Positions 25,636 to 33,255 of a stretch of 64,000 nt of DNA are shown piece after piece. The translations under genes and the position numbers were made by a program. The stretch is taken from assembly GCF_014534655.1 (NCBI RefSeq), contig NZ_JACVVD010000004.1:372001-436000 (forward strand), written 5' to 3'. The stretch is from Paenibacillus sedimenti (lineage in GTDB: Bacteria > Bacillota > Bacilli > Paenibacillales > NBRC-103111). Positions within the stretch are counted from its first letter, which is position 1. The number at the start of each line of letters is the position of its first letter. The notes below the pieces were generated by a model. It made no database searches, was not told the DNA's origin, and saw only the letters and a list, made by a program, of their open reading frames with translations.

Positions 25636-26829
25636 TTGAAGACACATACACATCGGCCGCTATCGCTAGGCTTTGTAAGGATATATCTGCTAGCTTGTCT
25701 TTTCTTCGCCGCCAATTCCATTCTCACCGTGATTCTCCCGCTTCAAAGCGAGAGAGAGGGAATCGGTCAGTCGGAGATCGGCGTTATCATGGGCGCATAT
25801 ATGCTTTTCTGCATGTTTTTGCGCCCTTGGGCCGGTCAGACAGTTGCCAAATTCGGAGCGCTCCGGACGATGCGTATGCTCCTAATTGTTAATGCCATTG
25901 GGCTTGTCTTGTTTACGATATTCGGTACCGAAGGCTATCTCCCGCTTCGGGCATTGCAGGGGGCGGTTACCGCCTTTTTTTCAATGGCGATGCAAATGGG
26001 TATCGTAGAAGTGCTGGAGGATCAAGACCGGGCGCAGGGCTTTTCTCTTTATACGTTGTCGACGATGCTGCCGCAGTTATTTGGGCCGATAGCAGCTTTA
26101 TATCTTTGGGAACATAATCAAACGCCTGCCATCGCCGTCATTCTGATTGCGCTTGGACTTCTGGCTTGGCTGTGCGGTTTGACGGTGCCGCTCCCTGCGT
26201 CCTCGATGAAGGGGGCTTCGTTTACTTTTGCGGAAATGGTCAAATCGATTTCTCAACTGTGGAAAAACCGCGATCTATTTGTTTGCTCCGTTGTTTTGCT
26301 AGTTACCTCCATGATCTACGGCGCGATTATGACTTTTTTACCCTTGTATATGCAGTCGATTAATAAAGGCGATGCCGGGCTTTATTTTATGCTTCAAGCT
26401 GCTGTAGTCGTCGTTTGCCGGTTTGCTCTGCGCAAAAAAATCCCGTCTGACGGCCGTTGGCATACGGGTCTGATCGCCGGATTGCTGTTGTCAGCCGCCG
26501 CAGGCGCTCAACTATTGGCGATGCTTCATATTGCCGGACCTCTCATCTACATCTCGGCCATTTGCAACGGCGTTGCCGTTGCCCTGATTTATCCGACGCT
26601 TACGACCTATCTCACGTTCGTTTTGCCGGCGCATGCTCGTCACATCTTACTGGGCCTTTTCATTTCCTCGTATGATCTCGGATTTTCGCTTGGCGGACTG
26701 ATGATGGGGCCGCTCGCAGAAAGGTTCTCTTATTCGCAAATGTTTACTTGCTGCGCCTGGTTGAGCATCGCCGTCCTGATCATCATAATTGGCAACAAGA
26801 ATCGGATGAGCATATTGAAACAAGCATGA
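25636..26829 (+). CDS. CntE-like MFS metallophore exporter
   Basis: 397 residues from a TTG at 25636, which has GGAAGG eleven bases upstream; longer in-frame starts would run through the Fur box. Twelve membrane helices. The N-terminal half (RIYLLACLFFAANSILTV, EIGVIMGAYML, FLRPWAGQTVAKFG) and the C-terminal IYPTLTTYLTFVLP with LLGLFISSYDLGFSLGG resemble, from memory, the staphylopine exporter CntE more closely than general drug exporters. It is divergent from the importer operon and shares the Fur box region, so export and uptake would respond to iron together. Confidence 0.88.
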   Translation: MKTHTHRPLSLGFVRIYLLACLFFAANSILTVILPLQSEREGIGQSEIGVIMGAYMLFCMFLRPWAGQTVAKFGALRTMRMLLIVNAIGLVLFTIFGTEGYLPLRALQGAVTAFFSMAMQMGIVEVLEDQDRAQGFSLYTLSTMLPQLFGPIAALYLWEHNQTPAIAVILIALGLLAWLCGLTVPLPASSMKGASFTFAEMVKSISQLWKNRDLFVCSVVLLVTSMIYGAIMTFLPLYMQSINKGDAGLYFMLQAAVVVVCRFALRKKIPSDGRWHTGLIAGLLLSAAAGAQLLAMLHIAGPLIYISAICNGVAVALIYPTLTTYLTFVLPAHARHILLGLFISSYDLGFSLGGLMMGPLAERFSYSQMFTCCAWLSIAVLIIIIGNKNRMSILKQA

Positions 26830-26832
26830 TTG

Positions 26833-27282
26833 TTAACTTTTATATCTAAGATTAATATCGTATTTCGTCTTCATATAGGCGGATAATTGGCCTCTATTTT
26901 CCGAGCTCATATTGATGTGCCAGGAATATTCCAGCTTATCGATCGTTTCTTCGCGCAAACTTTCATATTTTTTTTTAGCTTTCTCCACTTTGGTAAGTAC
27001 ATTTCTCGTAAACACGGCTGCTGCTATACTTAATAACAGAGAGAACAGCACATATTTATTTCCAAGCAAAATGCCGAGCATCGCCATAACGTTGCCGCCT
27101 GAAACAACCAGTATATGTCGATAAAAAGCATAGGCAAAGATGAAACATATGCCGGCGGTTACCAAAAAGTAAAAGCCTCGCAGATTTTTAAGTTTATCCC
27201 ATTTATCTTTGCGCTCTATCAATTCTTCAATCAGTTTTTGCGTATCGCCAGATAGATTGAATTCAGACCAATTCATGGACAT
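26833..27282 (-). CDS. Small membrane protein, possibly DUF2663/YpbF-like
   Basis: 149 residues. Two pairs of hydrophobic helices (residues about 38-60 and 65-90) are flanked by charged helical regions (N-terminal KLIEELIERKDKWDKLK and C-terminal KVEKAKKKYESLREETID). The layout recalls the DUF2663 (YpbF) family of Bacillales, but I cannot confirm it. It converges with the CntE-like gene, with 3 bp between stop codons. Confidence 0.75.
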   Translation of the reverse strand: MSMNWSEFNLSGDTQKLIEELIERKDKWDKLKNLRGFYFLVTAGICFIFAYAFYRHILVVSGGNVMAMLGILLGNKYVLFSLLLSIAAAVFTRNVLTKVEKAKKKYESLREETIDKLEYSWHINMSSENRGQLSAYMKTKYDINLRYKS

Positions 27283-27410
27283 ACCCCCTTCTCTTCTGAT
27301 GGTATGCTGGATACATAGACTTGATGCGTTGCAAGTTGACTGACTGTATTTGTCAGTGAAGATTGTGTATGGTTATTTACATAAGCGAATTTCATTTACA
27401 AGGAGATTAG

Positions 27411-27716
27411 ATGATGAACAAATTCGGTATGTATGTAAAATTCACCACGCATGAAGGGCAGCGCGACGCTTTCGCCCAAATCCTGCTGGAAGCTGCAGCT
27501 GGCATGCAATCTACAGAGGCCTGCGAATTGTATATCGTCAATGTGTCGGATAGCGAACCCGAAACCGTATGGGTGACCGAAATATGGAGCGATTCCGCGG
27601 CCCATGAAGCTTCTCTGGCAATGGAGGAAACCAAAGAAATGATTCAACGCGCCAGACCGCTGATCGCGAGTGTTGAGCAAATTAAGCTGCGTCCGCTCGG
27701 AGGCAAGGGGGTTTAA
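27411..27716 (+). CDS. Antibiotic biosynthesis monooxygenase (ABM) family protein
   Basis: 101 residues. ATG 27411 or the adjacent ATG 27414 both fit AAGGAG; the latter has the better spacing. The ferredoxin-like ABM fold is shown by the opening MYVKFTTHEGQRDAFAQILL, the central CELYIVNVSDSEPETVWVTEIW, and AHEASLAMEE, then a C-terminal strand. Relatives include YgiN-type quinol monooxygenases and haem-degrading enzymes. Active-site residues vary in this family, so the substrate is open. A strong terminator follows. Confidence 0.88.
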   Translation: MMNKFGMYVKFTTHEGQRDAFAQILLEAAAGMQSTEACELYIVNVSDSEPETVWVTEIWSDSAAHEASLAMEETKEMIQRARPLIASVEQIKLRPLGGKGV

Positions 27717-27802
27717 CAGAGCGGCCATACTATTGCAATGAATCGTTTCGCTGATAAGATCATAGTAACAAGAAGAAACCGAACATCCCTGTCGCAAAGC
27801 AT

Positions 27803-27846
27803 GCGCCGTCTTCACGATCCTTTCGTGAGGCGGCGCTATTTTTATT
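27803..27846 (+). terminator. Terminator after the ABM gene
   Basis: GCGCCG-CTTCACGA pairs with TTCGTGAG-CGGCGC and is followed by TATTTTTAT. Confidence 0.9.
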
Positions 27847-27862
27847 TGAATGGAGCGATCAG

Positions 27863-28543
27863 ATGAATTTGACCATGTTTGACAAGAATCACAAGGAATG
27901 GCTGGAGATGCACCTTAACAAGCGAAAAGGCGAGGCCAAAAGAAAGCTCAAAACCGGTCACGACTACTCCGAAAAGGAGTTTCTTCGGCAAGTTTGGTGG
28001 CCGGCATTCGGTCATTTAGGGCACCTTCACCCGGAGTATGAGGTGCTGGACTTTTTCGACGGCAGAAGGTATCTCGACTTCGCATATATTCGCTCCGGCG
28101 TTCGTATAGCGATAGAAGTAGATCCTTACGGTACGCATTACGACAAGCTTGACCGAAGGCAATATGCTAACCAATGGGTTCGGCACATGCATCTGTTGAA
28201 CGATAGTTGGTTAATCGCCAGAATTAGCCTTGACGATGTAAAGGAACGTCCGAGACTATGGCAACAGCTTTTTCAACAGATGATCGGGCATCTATTCGGA
28301 GACACCGGCTCCGTTTCGTTCGAATTGACTAGCCGGGAAAGAGATATTTTACGATTGGCCTTACGGTTAGATCGCCCGGTGAAGCTTGCGGACGTACAGG
28401 CTCTCCTCAAATGTGGTTATGATACGGCCAGAAAACAACTTACCCTGTTGGAAAACAAAAAATGGCTTTTCCCTGAAGGGAAAGGAACAGCCAGAACACA
28501 CGCATGGCGGGTTGATCCGACACGTAAACCGCCTTTGTTGTAA
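27863..28543 (+). CDS. Putative PD-(D/E)XK nuclease-fold protein with winged helix
   Basis: 226 residues, start with TGGAGCGA nearby. Residues about 40-135 have the pattern of a Vsr/DUF559-like nuclease core: an N-terminal Glu (SEKEFLRQ), then YLDFAYIRSGVRIAIEVDPYGTHYDK, where Asp and Glu-Val-Asp would be the acidic metal ligands, followed by a helix with QYANQW and a strand LIARI. Residues about 150-226 look like a winged HTH (LTSRERDILRLALRL, KQLTLLENKKWLF). DNA repair, defence or a non-catalytic regulator are all possible. Isolated gene behind a terminator. Confidence 0.75.
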   Translation: MNLTMFDKNHKEWLEMHLNKRKGEAKRKLKTGHDYSEKEFLRQVWWPAFGHLGHLHPEYEVLDFFDGRRYLDFAYIRSGVRIAIEVDPYGTHYDKLDRRQYANQWVRHMHLLNDSWLIARISLDDVKERPRLWQQLFQQMIGHLFGDTGSVSFELTSRERDILRLALRLDRPVKLADVQALLKCGYDTARKQLTLLENKKWLFPEGKGTARTHAWRVDPTRKPPLL

Positions 28544-28811
28544 GGGGAGTTGCTGTAGTACGATTTCACCCAATTATGTAATGCTGTTTAGGAAATTAGC
28601 GGATGCAGTCCCATTTTGCCCACTTGCGATGACCATTCCAAACATGCGATCGCAAAAACCTTTTACAATAAGGTAAAATCGGACTGCAGATAATTTGACT
28701 GTTATAGGTTTCCCCTGCAATTGGGCGTATTCGGACTACAAATATTCTGTCTGACGCAGCTTCCCTGCAATTGGGCGTTTTCGGACAGCATAAGGGAATG
28801 GCTCATTGTGG
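28544..28811. other. Non-coding stretch with tandem repeat
   Basis: No gene is supported between 28543 and the terminator at 28812. The stretch carries the tandem repeat of about 50 bp listed at 28680-28787. Confidence 0.55.
28680..28787. repeat. Degenerate ~50-bp tandem repeat
   Basis: CCTGCAATTGGGCGTNTTCGGAC occurs at 28714 and 28764, and the start CGGACTNCANATA occurs at 28680 and 28732, so two units with a period of 50-52 bp can be aligned along their whole length. A third, weaker unit may precede 28680. Confidence 0.7.
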
Positions 28812-28858
28812 TAAAAAAAAGACCAAGGCCACCTCACCTGAGGCATACCTTGATCTTT
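28812..28858 (-). terminator. Terminator of the YdjO-like gene
   Basis: AAGATCAAGGTATGCCTCA pairs with TGAGGTGGCCTTGGTCTT and is followed by TTTTTTT on the minus strand. Confidence 0.88.
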
Positions 28859-28874
28859 ATCATGACAAACAGTA

Positions 28875-29114
28875 CTAGAACCGTCTTTTTCCCATTAGAA
28901 ATTTTTTATTCCCTTTTTTCGCGGTAATAGGCACGTGTCTGTAGCTGCGGATCATCGGATTTTTGCATAACGGGCAGTTAGGTAAAGCTTCCGTAACGAA
29001 TTCTTTGCGAACCCATGCTTTACACTCCGCCTCTTTGCATTTCCAAATTTCCACCTGTTCTACTTCCGGCTTCTGCTCTAGCTTCTGTTCCTCTGTAGTC
29101 GTTGATGTAGGCAT
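28875..29114 (-). CDS. ydjO: YdjO-like cold-inducible zinc-ribbon protein
   Basis: 79 residues from ATG 29114 (GGGAGAA upstream). The segment EIWKCKEAECKAWVRKEF, then NCPLCKNPM, supplies four cysteines in a C-x4-C and C-x2-C arrangement like the YdjO family of Bacillales. The N-terminus is a flexible Glu/Thr/Gln-rich stretch, the C-terminus is basic. Probably a small zinc-binding protein of the cold response; the exact role is not known. Own terminator. Confidence 0.8.
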   Translation of the reverse strand: MPTSTTTEEQKLEQKPEVEQVEIWKCKEAECKAWVRKEFVTEALPNCPLCKNPMIRSYRHVPITAKKGNKKFLMGKRRF

Positions 29115-29267
29115 TTCGATTTGTTCTCCCTGTTCTTTTATTAGCTTACTTATTATTATACAGATCAGCTCGAATATCAAGTCTATAGGGTGTCCAAATT
29201 TATTTACCAGTGGTAGAATGGATACGGCGGTTACATTTTAGACACAGATACAAAGGCAGGAGTCCCC

Positions 29268-30533
29268 ATGTCGAATTTGCTTCATGAATGGAAGTCACAG
29301 TTTCAAGGCTATAGTCGGAATATTCTCTTATTCTTCTGGTTTAATTTTGTATGGAACCTCGGTCTTGGCATGTTCGGTCTGGTCTATAATCTCTATGTGA
29401 AAAGTCTCGGCTATGACCAAACGATGGTCGGCAGCATTGTCGGGATGAGCTCGCTCGCCGCGGCCATTATTCTCATTCCGGCAGGCATGATGAACGATAG
29501 ATTCGGGCCTAAGCGGGTGATTTCCTTCGGTTTGTTATGCGTCATTGCGTCGTTGACCGCAAGATCGCTGATCGAAGGGCAGCACGGCATGCTCGTCTCT
29601 TCCTTTTTGGGCGGCGCGGCGCTAGCCGTCGTATCTGCGACAATTCTGCCGTTCATGGCGAACAATTCAACGCCTCAGCAGCGCGTTCATTTATTCAGTT
29701 TCAACATGGCTCTCGTGATGGTAGCCAATGTCGTCGGAATTGCGCTGGGAGGCGCTTTATGCGACTTCTTCCAATTCATGATCGGACTCCATGAAATACA
29801 TAGCATGCGTATCACGCTGCTCATCGGTGTCGGATTCGCCGCGTTGGGCGTCGTTCCGATGCTTATGTTCGAGAAATCGGAACAAGAGCTGGCGTCGAAC
29901 AGCGATCGACTGCCGTGGCGCCAAATATGGAAGGTTCACAAAACCTCGCTGCAGGTCATCGGCATCTTCGTCCTTTTGGGCTTACTGTCCTCAACAGCCG
30001 GAGGCATGATCGTCCCTTATCTGAATGTCTACTTCGAGGATCGATTCGAAGCGTCCAAGACGGCGATCGGCATCATCGTCGCCTTGGGACAAGCTGCGAC
30101 GGCCATTGCTTTTCTCATCGGCCCCATGATCGTGAAGCGGTACGGAGAAGTGAAATCCGTCGTCTATTTGCAGCTCAGCTCCATTCCTTTTCTGCTCATT
30201 ACCGCCTTCTCCTCGAACTTTTACTTGTCATCCGCCGGGTATTTGTTCAGGCAAGCGCTGATGAATGCAGCCAACCCTTTCTACAATTCAATCAAAATGA
30301 GCTATGTCCACCGCTCTCTGCGCGGACTTGCATCGAGCTCGGGCGAAGCTGTTTTTAACTTGGGGTGGTTCCTTGCATCCCCGGTTAGTACTGGACTTGT
30401 CTTCCGCTATGGTCCTTACTACGGCTATGCCTATGCCTTCTGCATTACCGCCGTCGTCTACACACTGATCTCTTTATTGTTCCTCGTTTTCTTCGGAAAA
30501 AACCGGTATAAACCGGTCGAAGAATCGAATTGA
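29268..30533 (+). CDS. MFS transporter
   Basis: 421 residues, twelve membrane helices. Motif A is PAGMMNDRFGPKRV between helices 2 and 3. The N-terminal half has WNLGLGMFGLVYNLYVKSLGYDQTMVGSI. The C-terminal half carries NPFYNSIKMSYVHRSLRGLASS, a pattern frequent in Bacillales exporters of unknown substrate. GGAG ribosome site. It is a single gene followed by a 26-bp palindrome, with a membrane AraC regulator gene starting 126 bp later. The cargo is unknown. Confidence 0.9.
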   Translation: MSNLLHEWKSQFQGYSRNILLFFWFNFVWNLGLGMFGLVYNLYVKSLGYDQTMVGSIVGMSSLAAAIILIPAGMMNDRFGPKRVISFGLLCVIASLTARSLIEGQHGMLVSSFLGGAALAVVSATILPFMANNSTPQQRVHLFSFNMALVMVANVVGIALGGALCDFFQFMIGLHEIHSMRITLLIGVGFAALGVVPMLMFEKSEQELASNSDRLPWRQIWKVHKTSLQVIGIFVLLGLLSSTAGGMIVPYLNVYFEDRFEASKTAIGIIVALGQAATAIAFLIGPMIVKRYGEVKSVVYLQLSSIPFLLITAFSSNFYLSSAGYLFRQALMNAANPFYNSIKMSYVHRSLRGLASSSGEAVFNLGWFLASPVSTGLVFRYGPYYGYAYAFCITAVVYTLISLLFLVFFGKNRYKPVEESN

Positions 30534-30544
30534 AAATAGTGCTT

Positions 30545-30570
30545 TCCTATCGTTGACGTCAGCGATAGGA
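30545..30570. promoter_or_regulatory. 26-bp near-perfect palindrome between MFS and AraC genes
   Basis: TCCTATCGTTGAC and GTCAGCGATAGGA are complementary except for one pair. No T-run follows on either strand, so an operator or RNA hairpin is as likely as a terminator. Confidence 0.5.
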
Positions 30571-30659
30571 TACAACTACAATATGAATGAGAGCGCTACC
30601 AATACAAGCGAAACATAGATCATGAGCTCATTATCATCCAGTGATTGTGAGGTTTTCCC

Positions 30660-33032
30660 ATGGTGAGGAATAAAATGATCTTTAATGGACAAAGTATCGT
30701 CTTAACGTGGCTGACCTCTTATATCGTTGTCCTCCTGCTGCCGATCGCGATCGGCTTTTTGCTTTATTTTGAGTCGAGCCGGACTTTAAAAGAAGAAATT
30801 CATCAAGCGAACGATTCCTTGTTGAAACAAATACGCGAGATCATGGACAACCAGTTCAAAATGATGGAACAATTGAATTTCGAAATGACTTGGGGCGTAC
30901 GCATGCAGGAGCTGCTGTACTCCAACAAGTATGAAGCTTTTCCTAAAGAATACGTCTATGATGTTTATCAAATTGCGCAAGACCTCAAGCTGTTCAAAAA
31001 TTCCTATCCCTTAATCGATTCGTTCTATGTATATTTTAACGCCAACGATTCCGTTATCCTCCCCGGCACTGTCCGAACTGGTACATTTGCGTACGAAACT
31101 TTGCACCAAAGCGATGCGTTTTCTTTCGTTTCCTGGTCTTCCATCATCGGGAGAAGCAATTTCAAAGGCTTCATCCCCATGTATCGAATCAATGATGATA
31201 ATAAATCGCAAAAGACGGTCGCCTATATCAGCACCTACCCTTTGGAACGCGACAAGCCCGTTGCGACGAACGTCCTGATGATCGATGAGTCCCGGATACT
31301 CGGCGTCATTCAGAATATGGAGATTTTCAACAAAGGCCACGTGCTCATCTTAAATGAAAACAATCAAATTCTCGCCGCGAGCTCCGACCTTGCGCTGCCG
31401 GATGATTTTCCGTATGGACAGCTGCAGGACGACGCGAACTTATATTATTCCGATCCGAACGGGGAAAAATACGAGGTTTCTTATATTCAATCCCCTCGTT
31501 CCAAATTAAAATATGTCTCCATGATTCCAAGCAGCCATTATTGGAAGAAAGCCGAACATGTCCGTAAGCTAACGTACGTGTCAATGGCAGTTAGCCTGCT
31601 TGGCGGCTGCATTCTGACGATGTTTTTCTTACGCAGAAATTATCACCCCGTACGCCGCCTTGTGGAGGCTTTTTCCAAAAAAACAGCTTTCCCTGCCCGT
31701 AAACGCTATAACGAATTTCATTTTATCCAAGAAGCCGTAGACAGTACCTTAAGTGAAGTGGACAATATGAAGCTCAAAATGGAGCAGCAGCGGCACATTA
31801 TCCGATCCAACTTCATCGTAAAGCTGCTTCGAGGCAAGCTCGACAGCCAGGTGCCGATCGATGAAGCGTTGACCACGTTTCATATGAGGTTTGATACGAA
31901 CGATTATGCCGTCATGCTGTTCGTCGTGGAAGATAGCCGCAATTTCTTCGAACGTATAGAAGGCATGCAGGAGGGCGATAAGTGGCGACTGATGCATTTT
32001 ATCATCATGAATGTCGTGGAAGAATTAGTGTCCCGAAAATACCGCGGCTATGCGGCTGAAATCGATGATACGATTGCCTGTTTAGTCAATGTTCGGCAGG
32101 AAGCCGGCCATGATGCGAAGAGCGAGCTACTGTGGATCGCGCAAGAAGCTCTATCGTTCCTGGCAGCTACCTATGAAATCCGACTGACGATTTCCATTAG
32201 CCGTATTCATGAGCAGATCAGTCGTGTATCTACCGCTTTTATAGAAGCTCTGGATACAATGGAGTATAAGCTGGTTATGGGCCGCCAAGAAATTCTTGCC
32301 TTCGACGATTTACAAACCGAACAGGCTTGCGATACGGACAACGGCTATTATTATCCTCTACAGCTTGAACAGCAGTTAATGAGTGCAGTGAAGCTCGGGG
32401 AGCTGGAGAATGCCAAATCCATTCTGGTCGATATAATGGCAAATAACTTGGAACGACCCGGCATCTCCGCCGCTATGGCCAAATGTCTGATGCTGGATCT
32501 CGTTTCCACGATGATGAAGACGGTAAGCGAAGCCGGGGATATGCAGGAGAGCTTCTTCATCCGTAATCCCAAACTATTGGACCGCCTTATCGTCAGTAAG
32601 ACCATTCAAGATATGCAGCAGCAATTGCATGAGATTCTTCATCATGTTTGCGAGTATACATGGGCTAGGCGTCAGCAAAATATGGATCAATCGCGTCAGC
32701 GCGCACTGCAAAAACTCGTAGAGGAAGTCACGGCTTACATCGAAAATAACTACAACAATCCGAATCTCAATGTAACAATGATCGGCAACCATTTCGACCG
32801 TAAAGCCACTTATTTATCCAAACTGTTCAAAGATTATGCCGGCGAAGGTCTGCTGGATACGATCAACAAAGTACGCATCGAGAAGTCCAAACAGCTCATG
32901 ATGCAGCGTGACCAATCCGTCGGGGATGCCGCGAGCTGCGTAGGATTCAATGATATCAACGCATTTATCCGGGTATTTAAAAAGATGGAAGGGATCACCC
33001 CTGGGAGGTATAAAGAATTAGCCCAGAAATAA
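30660..33032 (+). CDS. Membrane-bound AraC-type regulator of a sugar importer
   Basis: 790 residues. Transmembrane helix 1 at about 14-36 and helix 2 at about 300-322 enclose an extracellular sensor part of roughly 260 residues (Cache-like). A cytoplasmic linker of about 350 residues leads to a C-terminal double-HTH AraC domain (about 690-790; NVTMIGNHFDRKATYLSKLF, and VGFNDINAFIRVFKKMEGITPGRYKE). Such YesN/YtdP-like proteins are typical of Paenibacillus and sit beside sugar ABC importers, here the three genes that follow. A terminator separates it from them. It probably senses an extracellular sugar or the binding protein and activates the importer. Confidence 0.92.
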   Translation: MVRNKMIFNGQSIVLTWLTSYIVVLLLPIAIGFLLYFESSRTLKEEIHQANDSLLKQIREIMDNQFKMMEQLNFEMTWGVRMQELLYSNKYEAFPKEYVYDVYQIAQDLKLFKNSYPLIDSFYVYFNANDSVILPGTVRTGTFAYETLHQSDAFSFVSWSSIIGRSNFKGFIPMYRINDDNKSQKTVAYISTYPLERDKPVATNVLMIDESRILGVIQNMEIFNKGHVLILNENNQILAASSDLALPDDFPYGQLQDDANLYYSDPNGEKYEVSYIQSPRSKLKYVSMIPSSHYWKKAEHVRKLTYVSMAVSLLGGCILTMFFLRRNYHPVRRLVEAFSKKTAFPARKRYNEFHFIQEAVDSTLSEVDNMKLKMEQQRHIIRSNFIVKLLRGKLDSQVPIDEALTTFHMRFDTNDYAVMLFVVEDSRNFFERIEGMQEGDKWRLMHFIIMNVVEELVSRKYRGYAAEIDDTIACLVNVRQEAGHDAKSELLWIAQEALSFLAATYEIRLTISISRIHEQISRVSTAFIEALDTMEYKLVMGRQEILAFDDLQTEQACDTDNGYYYPLQLEQQLMSAVKLGELENAKSILVDIMANNLERPGISAAMAKCLMLDLVSTMMKTVSEAGDMQESFFIRNPKLLDRLIVSKTIQDMQQQLHEILHHVCEYTWARRQQNMDQSRQRALQKLVEEVTAYIENNYNNPNLNVTMIGNHFDRKATYLSKLFKDYAGEGLLDTINKVRIEKSKQLMMQRDQSVGDAASCVGFNDINAFIRVFKKMEGITPGRYKELAQK

Positions 33033-33055
33033 GCTGCGAAAAGCGGCTTTTTTTC
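33031..33055 (+). terminator. Terminator after the membrane AraC gene
   Basis: AAGCTGC/GCGGCTT stem with GAAAA loop followed by TTTTTTT. Confidence 0.85.
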
Positions 33056-33255
33056 GTCATTGGCGATTTTCGCGATGCAGTTGGATATTTTGCATAGTCT
33101 GCTTAAAGATTTGGAGATGGAATTGGATGTTTTCGAGATAGCGGTCATGAAAGCGCTGCCATATAGTTGATTTATGGGACACAGCCAGCGTTGCTTCATC
33201 AAATGTCCTGAACCGATGATCTAGCGAAATGAGAATAAAGCTCAGGAGGTCCACA

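Noticed and set aside
28386..28927. Two short plus-strand ORFs around the repeat region
   Set aside because: The first overlaps the nuclease-fold gene in another frame and the second runs through the repeat and into a terminator; neither has a ribosome site.
30588..30601. TGAGAGCGCTACCA as a cre (CcpA) site before the membrane AraC gene
   Set aside because: One mismatch in the A/T position and no support from promoter elements.
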